A stretch of DNA of 64,000 nt from contig NZ_BSTS01000025.1 in assembly GCF_030269665.1 (NCBI RefSeq), positions 1 to 64,000 of the forward strand. The letters are read 5' to 3'. Below the pieces are notes generated by a model, which saw only the letters and a program-made list of their open reading frames with translations, was not told where the DNA came from and did no database searches. Shown piece after piece: positions 8,533 to 19,058 of this stretch (its first letter is position 1; each line of letters starts with the position of its first letter). Made by a program: the position numbers and the translations under genes. Origin of the DNA: Actinomycetospora sp. NBRC 106375 (GTDB lineage Bacteria > Actinomycetota > Actinomycetes > Mycobacteriales > Pseudonocardiaceae).

Positions 8533-9840
8533 ATGGCGGACACGCAGACCCCCTCCACCACTCCCCCGGCGGCCGGCCTCAAGGTCGACCAGCTCTCCCA
8601 CTCCGGGACCACCTCGCACGAGATCTACACCGCGGGCTTCTACGAGGACGTCGGCCGGGACTTCGTCGTCCGCGTCCTGCTGGGCAAGGCGACGCGGGGC
8701 GGCGCGGACATCGGTGAGGTGCTCGCGGCCATCGCGCCGATCCGCCCGAGGGACGACACCGGGTGGTTCGCCGCGTGGAAGGCGCTGGGCGAGCGCACCG
8801 CCGCGATCGCGGACGGGTGCGCGCGGCGTGGCCACCGGGCCAGCGCCGCGCGGGCCTACCTCCGGGCGGCGAACTACCTCGCCGTCGAGGTCAACGCCGT
8901 CAACGGGCTCGACACCGACGACGAGCTGCTGCCGACGTTCCGGGCCCACCGGGCGGCGTGGGAGGGGTTCCTCGGGGCCACACGGTGGCCGGTCGAGCGG
9001 TTCACGATCCCCTACGACGGCGACACGATGCCGGGCTGGATCTTCCGTCCGGACGCCTCCGGCGCGGTGCGCCCGACGCTGGTGATGAACCTCGGCAGCG
9101 ACGAGGCGATCACCGGCGTGTGGAGCGAGGGCGCGGAGGGCGCGCTCGAGCGGGGCTACGACGTCGTGCTCTTCGAGGGCCCGGGCCAGCAGTCGATGCT
9201 CTTCGAGCGCGGCATCCCGTTCCGTCCCGACTGGGAGGAGGTGCTCACCCCGGTCGTCGAGACCGTCCTGGCCTTCCCCGACGTCGACGCCGCGAAGCTC
9301 GCGGTCTACGGCGTGAGCCAGGCCGGCTACTGGGTGCCCCGCGCCCTCGCCTTCGAGCACCGGTTCGCCGCCGCGATCGCCGACGGCGGCGTCGTCGACG
9401 TCTCCCGGACCTGGACCGACGCCCTGCCCCACCGCGTGGTCGCCGCCTGGGAGCGGGGCGAGAAGGAGCGCTTCGACACGGAGATGGGCCTGGCCATGCA
9501 CCTGCCCGGCATGAAGGGCCGGCGCACCGAGTGGCGCTTCCGCTCCCGTCCGTACGGCGTGTCCGGCTACTCGACCGTTCTCGACGAGGTCGCGAAGTAC
9601 TCGCTGCGCGACGTCGCGGGTCGGATCACCACGCCGCTCTACGTCATCGACGCCGACGGCGACCAGTTCTTCGCCGGCCAGCCCGCCGAGCTCGCCGCCC
9701 TGGTCCCCGGCGCGACCCACGCCCGCTTCACCGAGGCGGAGGGCGCGAGCTACCACTGCCAGCCGCTCGCCCGCGAGCTCACCGAGCAGCGCATGCTCGA
9801 CTGGCTGGACGAGCAGATCGGTCACGTCGAGGGCCCGTAG
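8533..9840 (+). CDS. alpha/beta hydrolase of the FrsA / dihydroxypseudooxynicotine hydrolase-like group
   Basis: The 435-residue protein has a helical N-terminal half and a C-terminal alpha/beta-hydrolase domain. The nucleophile elbow is GVSQAGYW (Ser near residue 260), the acid is probably in DADGDQFF and the histidine in GASYHCQPL. Such two-part proteins include 2,6-dihydroxypseudooxynicotine hydrolase, a C-C bond hydrolase, and FrsA-like esterases. It precedes an SDR by 40 bp on the same strand, suggesting a short catabolic operon. The substrate is unknown. Confidence 0.8.
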   Translation: MADTQTPSTTPPAAGLKVDQLSHSGTTSHEIYTAGFYEDVGRDFVVRVLLGKATRGGADIGEVLAAIAPIRPRDDTGWFAAWKALGERTAAIADGCARRGHRASAARAYLRAANYLAVEVNAVNGLDTDDELLPTFRAHRAAWEGFLGATRWPVERFTIPYDGDTMPGWIFRPDASGAVRPTLVMNLGSDEAITGVWSEGAEGALERGYDVVLFEGPGQQSMLFERGIPFRPDWEEVLTPVVETVLAFPDVDAAKLAVYGVSQAGYWVPRALAFEHRFAAAIADGGVVDVSRTWTDALPHRVVAAWERGEKERFDTEMGLAMHLPGMKGRRTEWRFRSRPYGVSGYSTVLDEVAKYSLRDVAGRITTPLYVIDADGDQFFAGQPAELAALVPGATHARFTEAEGASYHCQPLARELTEQRMLDWLDEQIGHVEGP

Positions 9841-9879
9841 GGCGCGACGGGGCAGATCACCAGAGGATGAGGAGGGGTC

Positions 9880-10659
9880 ATGGACCTGGGGTTGCGTGAT
9901 GCGGTCGCCGTCGTGACCGGGGCGAGCCGCGGCATCGGGCTCGCGGTGGTGCGCGGGCTGGTCGACGAGGGCGCGCACGTCGTCGCGGGCGCCCGGTCGA
10001 GCTCGGAGGAACTGGCGGCGCTCGCCGACACCGGAGCGGTCGACGTGGTCCCGGTCGACCTCGCCGATCCCGCGGGCCCGGCCGAGCTGGTCAGGGCGGC
10101 CGGCGACCGGATCGACGTGCTGGTGAACAACGTCGGCGCCGTCACGCCGCGCCTCGAGGGCTTCCTCGCGATCACCGACGAGCAGTGGGAGCGCTCCTGG
10201 GCGCTCAACCTCATGACCGCGGTCCGGTCCACGCGCGCGGCGCTGCCGGCGATGCTCGCGGCCGGTCGCGGCTCGGTGGTGTGCGTCGGGTCGGTCAACG
10301 CCTTCCTGCCCGACCCCGGGGTGATGGACTACTGCGCGGGCAAGGCGGCGCTCGAGAACTTCGCCAAGGCGCTGTCGAAGGAGGTCGGGCCGCGCGGGAT
10401 CCGCGTGAACTGCGTGAGTCCCGGGCCCGTGGCCACCGACCTGTGGCTCGGTGACCAGGGGGTCGCCCAGACGATCTCGGCGTCGGGTGCGGGCACGCCC
10501 CAGGAGATCGCCGACGCCGCGGTCGCGGGCACGGCCACCGGACGCTTCACCCGGCCCGAGGAGGTCGCGGACCTCGTCGTCCTGCTCGCGGGCGGGCGCG
10601 CCGGGAACGTGACCGGTACCGGGATCACGATCGACGGCGGGCTCGTGCAGACGCTGTGA
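9880..10659 (+). CDS. SDR family oxidoreductase
   Basis: A classical 259-residue short-chain dehydrogenase: TGASRGIG near residue 14, NNVGA in place of NNAG, the catalytic serine in CVGSVNA, YCAGK as YxxxK (Tyr near 150), and the C-terminal GTGITIDGGLVQTL. A strong GAGGAGG ribosome binding site fixes the start. It probably acts with the hydrolase just upstream. Cofactor preference is not clear from the second strand (VAGARSSS hints at NADP). Confidence 0.88.
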   Translation: MDLGLRDAVAVVTGASRGIGLAVVRGLVDEGAHVVAGARSSSEELAALADTGAVDVVPVDLADPAGPAELVRAAGDRIDVLVNNVGAVTPRLEGFLAITDEQWERSWALNLMTAVRSTRAALPAMLAAGRGSVVCVGSVNAFLPDPGVMDYCAGKAALENFAKALSKEVGPRGIRVNCVSPGPVATDLWLGDQGVAQTISASGAGTPQEIADAAVAGTATGRFTRPEEVADLVVLLAGGRAGNVTGTGITIDGGLVQTL

Positions 10660-10675
10660 GGGCCGGCGCCAGGGA

Positions 10676-11506
10676 CTAGCCGACGCCGGCCCGCGACCGG
10701 CGGCGGGCCAGCGCCACGATCTCCCGCACCGCCATGAGCAGCGCGAACGTGCCGAACACCAGACCGAGCACCTCGGTGTGCAGCGCGAGACCGAGCAGGG
10801 CACCGACGATGACGCCGGGTGCCGAGGTCAGCCCGAGCACCCAGCCCCAGCGCGCCGAGGCGGTGCCCTGGCGGACGTGCACCACGGTGCCGACGACGGA
10901 GTTCGGGATGAACATCAGCAGCGACGTCCCGGCCGCCACGTGCAGCTCGACGCCGAACAGCAGCACCATCGCGGGCACCGCGAGCAGCCCGCCGCCGAGC
11001 CCCATCGCGCCCGACCACGCACCCACCACGAGACCGACGACCAGGGTCGTCGGCACGACGAACCACGGGTCGGCGAGCAGCGCGGGCGGGACGAGGGCGT
11101 GGGTGAACAGCGGCGGGCCGAAGGCGTCGATCCCGAACTTGGCCGCCGTCAGCAGCAGGATCGCGATCAGCAGTACGCGCAGCACGGTCTCGTGGGTGCG
11201 GGCCAGCAGCCACGGCCCGAGCGCCCCGCCGAAGGTCGCGCCGACCGCCATCGGCGTCCCGACCGCGAGGTCGAGCGCGCCGCCCCCGATCGCGTAGGTG
11301 GCGGCACCGGCGACGCAGAGCCCGATCTGCGCGACGGTGGACGTGCCGTGCACCCGGGCACGGGTCATCGACGTGAAGCGGTCCAGCGCGGGGACGAAGA
11401 GCACCCCAGCGCCGCCGCCGATGAGGCCGCCGACCACGCCGCCCGCGACCCCGATGGCCGCGATCCGCCCGGTGGAGCCGACCTCCTCGTCCGTCACGCG
11501 CCCCAC
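10676..11506 (-). CDS. TauE/SafE family (TSUP) permease
   Basis: The 276-residue integral membrane protein has eight or so hydrophobic segments and the two glycine-rich repeats of the family (GGVVGGLIGGGAGVLFVPAL near residue 22 and GAWSGAMGLGGGLLAVPAM in the second half). Family members export sulfite, sulfoacetate or other organosulfonates or take up related anions; nothing adjacent identifies the ligand. A GTG three codons into the frame is an alternative start. Confidence 0.85.
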   Translation of the reverse strand: MGRVTDEEVGSTGRIAAIGVAGGVVGGLIGGGAGVLFVPALDRFTSMTRARVHGTSTVAQIGLCVAGAATYAIGGGALDLAVGTPMAVGATFGGALGPWLLARTHETVLRVLLIAILLLTAAKFGIDAFGPPLFTHALVPPALLADPWFVVPTTLVVGLVVGAWSGAMGLGGGLLAVPAMVLLFGVELHVAAGTSLLMFIPNSVVGTVVHVRQGTASARWGWVLGLTSAPGVIVGALLGLALHTEVLGLVFGTFALLMAVREIVALARRRSRAGVG

Positions 11507-11599
11507 GCTAGAGCTCGCCCGTGATCTCGCCGCGGGACATGCTCGCGATGACGTGGCGGCGTCGTCGTCGGTGTCGACCGGCGAGGCGACGATCCGGGG

Positions 11600-11725
11600 T
11601 CAGGTCGATGCCGTTCTGCGCGCCGAGCCGCGGCAGGACGGGCAGGTGCCGCACGTGCAGGCCTGGGGCTCGTCGACGTCCTCGATGCGGATGTCGTGGG
11701 GGTGGTGGTAGATCGCCGCGCGCAT
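11600..11725 (-). pseudogene. remnant of a zinc-dependent alcohol dehydrogenase
   Basis: The first 21 residues (MRAAIYHHPHDIRIEDVDEP) are the standard start of medium-chain zinc alcohol dehydrogenases. They are followed directly by CTCGTCPSCRG, which looks like the structural zinc-lobe motif found about 70 residues later in intact enzymes, and then a stop after 41 codons. The rest of the roughly 340-residue enzyme is missing up to the next gene. The ATG shares one base with the stop of the upstream SDR, so an SDR-ADH operon was probably broken by deletion. Confidence 0.65.
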
Positions 11726-12489
11726 CAGGCGCCGCCGCTCATGCCGCCGTCGATGGCGAAGGTCGTGCTGGAGACCATCGCGCTCGCGTCGGAGGCGAGG
11801 TAGAGCGCGGCCTGCGCGATCTCGTCGACGGTCGTGTGCCGGCCGAGGGGGATCATCCCGTCGAAGTCGACCGCGGCGTCGGCCTGCGACTTGCCGGTCG
11901 CCCGCATCTCGATGTCGTCCTGGAACGGGGTCGACGTGGGCCCGGGGTGCAGGGTGTTGACCCGGATCCGCCGCGGAGCGACCTCGGCGGCCGCGGACTT
12001 CATCAGCCCGACCTGGCCGTGCTTCGCCGCGACGTACGCCGACAGGTCGCCGAAGCCGACCAGCCCGACCACGCTGGACGTGATGATCACGCTCCCGCCG
12101 TCGTTCATCTGCGGCAGCGTGTGCTTGAGGACGTGGAAAGCGCCTCCGACGTGCACCGCGAGCGTCCGGGCGAACACGTCCTCCGGGTAGTCGACGATCT
12201 TCGCGACCGCGCCGGAGATGCCCGCGTTGGAGAACACGACGTCGAGACGCCCGAAGCGCTCGACGCCCGTGCCCACCGCGGCTGCCACCGCGGCGGAGTC
12301 GGTGACGTCGGCGACCGCCGACACCGCGTGGTCGGGCCCGATCTCCGCGGCCGCGGCCTCGAGCCTGGTCTCGTCGATGCCGACGAGCACCACCTTCGCC
12401 CCCTCGCGCACGAAGAGCTCGGCCGCGGCTCGACCGATCCCGCTCTCCCCTCCGGTGATCAGGGCGACCTTGTCCTGGAGATGGGCCAT
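11725..12489 (-). CDS. SDR family oxidoreductase
   Basis: This 254-residue short-chain dehydrogenase shows TGGESGIGRA near residue 12, the NAG motif (FSNAGIS), catalytic Ser in ITSSVVG, YVAAK as YxxxK and IDGGMSGG at the end. The acidic residue after strand 2 (VGIDETRL) favours NAD. It resembles glucose-1-dehydrogenase or 3-alpha-hydroxysteroid-type SDRs. It was probably once translationally coupled to the alcohol dehydrogenase whose remnant begins at its stop. Confidence 0.88.
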   Translation of the reverse strand: MAHLQDKVALITGGESGIGRAAAELFVREGAKVVLVGIDETRLEAAAAEIGPDHAVSAVADVTDSAAVAAAVGTGVERFGRLDVVFSNAGISGAVAKIVDYPEDVFARTLAVHVGGAFHVLKHTLPQMNDGGSVIITSSVVGLVGFGDLSAYVAAKHGQVGLMKSAAAEVAPRRIRVNTLHPGPTSTPFQDDIEMRATGKSQADAAVDFDGMIPLGRHTTVDEIAQAALYLASDASAMVSSTTFAIDGGMSGGA

Positions 12490-12560
12490 CGAGCGTCCTC
12501 ACGTCGTCGGTCGTGTCCGACCGACATGATGACCATGCGGCCCCGGCGAGGAGAAGGACG

Positions 12561-13250
12561 TCAGCCGACGCGGGCCAGCGCGGTCTCGACGAGATCCACG
12601 ACGGCGTCGGGGTGCGAGATCATCGGCACGTGGCTGGACGCGACCTCGACGGTCGCCGCCCCCATGCGCGCGGCGAAGGCGCGCTCGGCGTCCGGCGGGA
12701 TCGCCTCGTCGTTCGTGGCGACCATGTACCAGCTCGGCAGCCCCTTCCACGCCGGGATGCCCATGACGTCCTCGAGCGTGCTCGCCGCGAGCGGCTGCTG
12801 GACGGCGTGCATGACGCGGGCCTGCGCCGGCTCGACGTCGGCGGCGAAGTGCTGGACGAAGTCGTCCTGGGGGAGCCACGCATAGCCGAGCTCGTCGATC
12901 TCGAGGTGGGCCAGGGCCGGGGTCGGCGGGCCCTGGGCCAGGAGCTTGCCGATCGACTCGCCCTCGTCGAGCCCGAACGCCGCGATGTAGACGAGGCCGA
13001 CGGCGTTGGGGGCGTCCTGGCTCAGTGCCGTCATGATCTGTCCGCCGTACGAATGGCCGACCACGAGCGTCGGCCCGTCCTGCCGGCGCAGCACCTGGCG
13101 CAAGCGCGCCACGTCGGCGTCGAGCGAGGTCTCGGGGAACTGGGGGCTGGTCACGGTGTGGCCGCGCTCCTGGAGCGCCCGGACCACCGCGCTCCAGCAC
13201 GAGCCGTCGGCCCACGCGCCATGGACGAGGACGATGTTGAAGCCGCTCAC
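12561..13250 (-). CDS. alpha/beta hydrolase, plant esterase/hydroxynitrile lyase-like
   Basis: The 229-residue protein has the oxyanion-hole HGAW motif near residue 10, the nucleophile elbow GHSYGG (Ser near 77), an acid near residue 175 (TNDEAIPP) and the catalytic His in SSHVPMIS near residue 205. Its compact form and HGAWADGSCW segment match the salicylate esterase / hydroxynitrile lyase branch of the fold. The GTG start has AGGAG eight bases upstream. The substrate is unknown. Confidence 0.85.
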   Translation of the reverse strand: MSGFNIVLVHGAWADGSCWSAVVRALQERGHTVTSPQFPETSLDADVARLRQVLRRQDGPTLVVGHSYGGQIMTALSQDAPNAVGLVYIAAFGLDEGESIGKLLAQGPPTPALAHLEIDELGYAWLPQDDFVQHFAADVEPAQARVMHAVQQPLAASTLEDVMGIPAWKGLPSWYMVATNDEAIPPDAERAFAARMGAATVEVASSHVPMISHPDAVVDLVETALARVG

Positions 13251-13329
13251 CTGGTCTCCTCCCGCAACGGCTGTCGTGACGCCGACCGTTCCCGGTGGCG
13301 GACACGCTCCGATATCGCGGGTACGTCGA

Positions 13330-13730
13330 TCAGGTGACGGAATGGATCACGCGGCGCAGGACGTCGCGGACGGTGGCCAGCAGCTCGTCCGGATGGTCGA
13401 GGTGCACACTGTGGCCCGCCCGCGGCCAGGAGATCACCGGCGCATCGAGCGCGTGGGCGATGCGCTCGTGGGCACGCCGGACCGGCGCGCTCGACGGGCG
13501 GTCGGCGGTGACGACGGCGGCCGGGACGGTCGGCAGGGCGTCGTCGCGCCACCGCCGGGCCTGCTCGGTGAGCCCGACGACCGACGCGGCGACCTGCCCG
13601 GGATCCAGACGCACGGTCCGGTCGACGGCCGCGGCGCAGTCCGGCCGAGCTCGGGGTCGTTCACCGGTGTCGTGTCCAGCAGCACCGCCGGGCCGTCGTC
13701 GCCGTGGACACGCACTCCCTCGATCGCCAT
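13330..13730 (-). pseudogene. alpha/beta hydrolase with internal deletion and frameshift
   Basis: Two pieces of one hydrolase lie in different frames. The N-terminal piece ([19 protein letters not shown]) is a typical first beta-hairpin, cut before the HG oxyanion motif. The C-terminal piece, about 100 residues ending near 13330, holds the last part of the fold with the catalytic-His segment [15 protein letters not shown]. The nucleophile elbow is absent. About 120-150 residues of a normal 260-270-residue hydrolase are missing. Confidence 0.65.
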
Positions 13731-13743
13731 GGGCCCATCGTCA

Positions 13744-14382
13744 TCAGGCGTTCCCCGGGCCGGGCGCCTGCCCCAGCACCGCCCAGCAGTACCAGGCCGC
13801 GACGGTCCGGTAGGGCCGGAACGCCTCCCCCAGGAGATCCAGTTCCCGTGCGGTCGGGAGCGGGATCTCCCAGGCCGCGGCGTAGCCCTTGCGCACGGAG
13901 AGATCCCCGGTCGGCCAGACGTCGAGGCGCAGCAGCTGGAGCATGAGGAACATCTCCGCGGTCCACCGGCCGACGCCGCGCACGGTCGTCAGCTCGGCGA
14001 CGACGTCCGCGTCGTCCAGGGCGGCGAGCGCCGGGCCGTCGAGCCGCACCACACCCCCGCCGACCTTCGCGGCCAGGTCCCGCAGCGACACGATCTTCGC
14101 GAGCGACAGCCCGGCCCGGCGCAGGTCGTCGTCCGGTACCGCCCGCAGCGTTTCCGCCGTGACCTCCCCGCCGAGCGCGTCCACCAGGCGACCGTGGATG
14201 GCGTCCGCGGAGCGGTTCGACAGCTGCTGGTGCGTGATCGCCCGCATGAGGAAGGCGAACCCGGTCGCGGTCGGCGCCGCGATGGTCGGCAGGCCGAATC
14301 TGTCGGCCAGGCGTGCGATCGTCGGCTCCCGGGCGGCGAGCGCGGTGGCCGCGGCGCGATGGGCCTCCGACAGGACCGGCAC
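13744..14382 (-). CDS. DNA-3-methyladenine glycosylase, AlkA-like HhH-GPD family
   Basis: The 212-residue protein is a helix-hairpin-helix glycosylase of base excision repair that removes alkylated bases. The hairpin and GPD loop are visible as TTVRGVGRWTAEMFLM (about residues 130-145), followed by the catalytic aspartate in WPTGDLSVRKG (Asp near 160). AITHQQLS near residue 48 matches the family IxxQQ motif. It lacks the N-terminal domain of E. coli AlkA, as single-domain bacterial members do. It starts 27 bp after glnD and may be read through from it. Confidence 0.88.
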   Translation of the reverse strand: MPVLSEAHRAAATALAAREPTIARLADRFGLPTIAAPTATGFAFLMRAITHQQLSNRSADAIHGRLVDALGGEVTAETLRAVPDDDLRRAGLSLAKIVSLRDLAAKVGGGVVRLDGPALAALDDADVVAELTTVRGVGRWTAEMFLMLQLLRLDVWPTGDLSVRKGYAAAWEIPLPTARELDLLGEAFRPYRTVAAWYCWAVLGQAPGPGNA

Positions 14383-14409
14383 GACGCCGCCTCCGTTCCC
14401 GCCCGGGTG

Positions 14410-16239
14410 TCAGGCTCCGTGCCGGTCGGCGAGGACGACGCCGACGTCCGGGGGCTCCGAGGATTCCATCCCGATCCCGGCGACGACGGCCGTCTCGCCC
14501 GCGCCGCGTCGCGGGTGGGGCACCGGCCCGGGTACCGGGCGCCCGGTCAGCACCGCCCGACACCGCCGCACCAGGTCGCCGACGAGGGCCGCCTCCCACG
14601 GGGTCCAGGCTCCGGGGCCGGTGGCGAGGGCGTCCGCCTCGGCGAGGGTCGCCAGCAGCTCGAGCAGGACCGGGTCACCGCCGAGCGTCGCGAGGACCCG
14701 CCGCACCGTCGCCGGATCCTCCGGATCGCGGCGCCGTGCCGTCAGGGGCAGGAGCCGGTGGTGACGCACCAGCGTCGCCAGGGTCTCCCGGTCCGCCGGC
14801 GCGAGCCCCAGCCGGCGCCCGAGGTGGCGGGCCAGCTCCGCGCCCACGGCAGCGTGGTCGGGGCCGCGCCCCCGCCCGAGGTCGTGCGTGAGCGCCCCGA
14901 GCAGCAGGAGGTCCGGGCGCGGGACGCGGGTCGTGCGCGCCGCGGCGTGCCGTGTCGCCTCCACCAGGTGGCGGTCGACGGTCCAGAGGTGCCGGTGGTC
15001 CCCCGACGGCAGGTCGCGGACCGCGCCCCACTCCGGGAACAGCCGGCCCCACAGCCCGGCACGCTCGAGCGCCTCGACGACGCCGACGACCCCGTCCGAT
15101 CCGAGCACGGCCAGCAGCTCGGCGCGGGCCTCGTCGGGCCACGGCTCCCGCAGCTCCGGCGCGGCGTCGGCCAGCCGGCGCAGGGAGGACGGCGCCATCG
15201 GCAGGCCCGTGCGGGCCGAGGCCGCCGCGAGCCGCAGCACGAGGGCCGGGTCCCGGCCGGCGGGTGCCTGGCGGGCGAGCCCGACCTCCCCGCCGTGCTC
15301 GACGACCCCCTCGGCGAGCGATCGGCGGCCGGGGCCGCGCCGGAGGGCCGCGAGGCCCCGCTTCGTCGCCGTGGCCTGCACGGACCGCAGCGCCGCGTCG
15401 AGGGCGTGGGCGACCGTGCGCCCCGCGCCCGAGAGCGACCGCGCGAGCTCGGCACCGTCGGCGAAGCCGGACCCGGGCGTCGCGGCCAGCTCGTGGGCGT
15501 CCTCGGCCCACAGGACGTCCCGCGCGCGACCGGCCCGGCGGTGCAGCTCGGTGCGGAGGTCCAGGAGCAACGCCCGGGCCGCGCGGACCTGGGCGCCCGG
15601 CGCCTCCACCAGCTCGGCGGCGACCAGCGCGTCGAGCACCCGGAGATCGCGCAGCCCGCCGCGGCCGCGCTCGAGGTCGGCGCCGATCAGCTGGGCGACC
15701 TCCCCGGAGGCCTCCCGGCGGGCCCGGACGGCGTCGGCGACCACGTCGATCCGGCCGCGGGCCCCGGCCCGCCACGCCCGTCGCGCCGCCGCGGCCAGAC
15801 GCTCGGCCACGGCGGCGTCGCCCGCGACCGGCCGCACGTCCAGCAGGTCCATCGCGACGTCGAGGTCCTCGAGCGACCGCGCGACGACCTCGCCCACCGT
15901 CCCCGTCGCGGAGCGCAGCCCGATCCCGGCGTCCCGCAGCGGGGACCACAGCGCGCCTGCGGTCCGGCCGGTGCCCGCCGCCGGGGCGCTCCCGTCGTGC
16001 ACGAGCAGGAGATCCAGGTCCGACCACGGAGCCGGCTCGCGCCGGCCCAGCGCCCCGAGGGCGACCAGCGCGGTCCCCCGGGCCACGCCGACGGCCGCGG
16101 CCCGGCTCGCCAGCCAGAAGTCGTGCAGCTCGACCAGCGCCCCGCGCAGCGCCTCCGGACCCAGGCGCCGGGCGCCCTCCGGCGGGGAGATCAGCGCCTC
16201 CCGGGCCCGCATCAGGTCCGTCGCCGCGTCCCCGTCCAT
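14410..16239 (-). CDS. glnD: GlnD-like PII uridylyltransferase lacking C-terminal ACT domains
   Basis: GlnD modifies the nitrogen signal protein PII. The nucleotidyltransferase domain carries GALGRREPAPWSDLDLLL (about residues 75-95), followed by the helical linker and an HD hydrolase domain with LLGALTHDLGRG near residue 445 and LVRHHRLL. The protein ends at 609 residues with DVGVVLADRHGA, which looks like the first strand of an ACT domain. Intact GlnD has two ACT domains that sense glutamine and is about 750-900 residues long. The ATG preceded by GAGGGG was chosen. The gene follows amt with no glnB between. Confidence 0.82.
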   Translation of the reverse strand: MDGDAATDLMRAREALISPPEGARRLGPEALRGALVELHDFWLASRAAAVGVARGTALVALGALGRREPAPWSDLDLLLVHDGSAPAAGTGRTAGALWSPLRDAGIGLRSATGTVGEVVARSLEDLDVAMDLLDVRPVAGDAAVAERLAAAARRAWRAGARGRIDVVADAVRARREASGEVAQLIGADLERGRGGLRDLRVLDALVAAELVEAPGAQVRAARALLLDLRTELHRRAGRARDVLWAEDAHELAATPGSGFADGAELARSLSGAGRTVAHALDAALRSVQATATKRGLAALRRGPGRRSLAEGVVEHGGEVGLARQAPAGRDPALVLRLAAASARTGLPMAPSSLRRLADAAPELREPWPDEARAELLAVLGSDGVVGVVEALERAGLWGRLFPEWGAVRDLPSGDHRHLWTVDRHLVEATRHAAARTTRVPRPDLLLLGALTHDLGRGRGPDHAAVGAELARHLGRRLGLAPADRETLATLVRHHRLLPLTARRRDPEDPATVRRVLATLGGDPVLLELLATLAEADALATGPGAWTPWEAALVGDLVRRCRAVLTGRPVPGPVPHPRRGAGETAVVAGIGMESSEPPDVGVVLADRHGA

Positions 16240-16290
16240 CCCCGACCCCTCGTCTCGACCGTGCCGGCTCCCAGCACGCGCGCAGGCGAA

Positions 16291-16342
16291 CGGCACCGGC
16301 CCCGCCGTCGCTCCCGGCGGGAGGACGGCGGACCCGGTGCCG
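16291..16342 (-). terminator. large hairpin after amt
   Basis: CGGCACCGG at 16291-16299 pairs perfectly with CCGGTGCCG at 16334-16342, and the inner CCGCCGTC and GACGGCGG can also pair. The structure lies 15 bases after the amt stop and before glnD on the same strand. It could terminate or attenuate amt transcription, or be a scar of the missing glnB. No U-tract is present. Confidence 0.6.
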
Positions 16343-16356
16343 TGCGACGTGCGGTG

Positions 16357-17652
<1,296 letters not shown>

Positions 17653-17763
17653 GACCGGCGGGTTCCTTCCCTATCAGGACAATCCGGTCGCAGAGCTTCT
17701 GATCATCGTGTTGCGCGACGAAACGCCCACGATGACGGTCGGGTGACGTCACGGCCCCGCCGG

Positions 17764-18963
17764 TTACGTCCTGATCACCGGCTCGCCGCCCTTCTCGTCG
17801 GCGAGCGCCTGCCGGAAGTACTGCTGCGCCGCGGCCACGCCCGCGCCGGGGTCGATCGCGGCACCGGCGTCGAGCAGGGCCATCTCCGCCGCCGCCAGGG
17901 CCGTCAGGCAGGACACCTCGTTGACGTCGCCCAGATGCCCGATCCGGAACACCTTCCCGGCGACCTTCCCGAGCCCGCCCCCGAAGGACGTCCGGTAGCG
18001 GTGGTAGGCGTTGCGGCAGAGCGCGGCGCCGTCGACGTCGGTCGGGAGACGGACGGCGGTCACCGTGTCCGAGTGCCACCTCGGGGCGGTCGCGCACAGG
18101 TCCAGGCCCCAGGCCTGCACGCCCTGTCGCACGCCGTGGCCCAGGCGGCGGTGCCGCGCGGCGACGTCGTCCATCCCCTCGTCGAGCAGCCGGTCCAGCG
18201 AGGCGCGCAGCCCGTGCAGCAGCGGGGTCGGCGGCGTGTAGGGGAAGTAGCCGACGTCGTTGGCGGTGATCATGTCCCGGAAGCTGAAGAAGCACCGTTC
18301 CGTCGCCGTGCGCTCGGCGGCCTCGACCGCCCGCTCGCTCACGCCGAGGATCGCGAGGCCCGCCGGCAGCATGAAGCCCTTCTGGCTCCCCGCGACGGCG
18401 AGGTCGACGCCCCAGTCCTCCTGCCGGAAGTCGACGGAGCCGATCGACGAGACGCCGTCGACGAACAGCAGCGCGTCCGAGCCGGCCGCGTCCATCGCCC
18501 GGCGGACCGCGCGGACGTCGGAGGCGACACCGGTCGACGTCTCGTTGTGGGTGACGAAGACGGCCTTGATGCTCGGGTCGGCGCGGAGCTCCCGCTCGTA
18601 GGTCTCGACGGGGACGCCCTCGCCCCACGGCACGTCGTGGCAGACGACGTCGAGCCCGAGCCGGCGCGCCATGTCCGCCCACAGGTGGGAGAAGTGCCCG
18701 AAGCGCGACATCAGGACGCGGTCGCCGCGCTCGAGGCAGTTGGTGATCGACGCTTCCCACGCCGCCGTGCCGGAGCCGGGGTAGAGCAGCACGCGGCCGG
18801 TGCGGAGCCGGAAGACGCACCGGAGGTCCGAGAGGATCTCCAGGACGAAGTCCGGGAAGTCGGGCGCGCGGTGGTCCTCCATCGGCACGTTCATCGCGCG
18901 CCGGACCACCTCCGGCACCACGGTGGGCCCGGGCACGAACAGGTGCGTCGTTCCGATCTTCAC
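17764..18963 (-). CDS. serine-glyoxylate / alanine-glyoxylate type aminotransferase
   Basis: The 399-residue PLP enzyme belongs to aminotransferase class V. Visible features are the N-terminal FVPGPTVVPEVV, the phosphate-binding GSGTAAWEAS (about residue 65), the VTHNETSTG segment, the aspartate in FVDGVSSIGS and the PLP lysine in SQKGFMLP near residue 195. Family members transfer the amino group from serine, alanine or other small amino acids to glyoxylate or pyruvate, in photorespiration-like or C1 metabolism. The exact donor cannot be read from the sequence. Confidence 0.87.
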   Translation of the reverse strand: MKIGTTHLFVPGPTVVPEVVRRAMNVPMEDHRAPDFPDFVLEILSDLRCVFRLRTGRVLLYPGSGTAAWEASITNCLERGDRVLMSRFGHFSHLWADMARRLGLDVVCHDVPWGEGVPVETYERELRADPSIKAVFVTHNETSTGVASDVRAVRRAMDAAGSDALLFVDGVSSIGSVDFRQEDWGVDLAVAGSQKGFMLPAGLAILGVSERAVEAAERTATERCFFSFRDMITANDVGYFPYTPPTPLLHGLRASLDRLLDEGMDDVAARHRRLGHGVRQGVQAWGLDLCATAPRWHSDTVTAVRLPTDVDGAALCRNAYHRYRTSFGGGLGKVAGKVFRIGHLGDVNEVSCLTALAAAEMALLDAGAAIDPGAGVAAAQQYFRQALADEKGGEPVIRT

Positions 18964-19021
18964 GACCGAGCCTTTCGCCGAGGGCGTGGGTCGTGTCGCA
19001 CCGTAGGCGCACGGACGGCCT

Positions 19022-19043
19022 CCCCACGTCCCCCGACGTGGGG
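19022..19043 (-). terminator. hairpin downstream of ppk2
   Basis: CCCCACGTC and GACGTGGGG form a nine-base perfect stem with a CCCC loop, 16 bases past the stop of the PPK2 gene. This is a good candidate for its terminator and separates it from the aminotransferase. Confidence 0.55.
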
Positions 19044-19058
19044 GGACGAGGGGGGAGC

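Noticed and set aside
17653..17763. GlnR-type box upstream of amt
   Set aside because: GAAAC at 17720-17724 is the only convincing half; the partner GTNAC at six-base spacing is missing.
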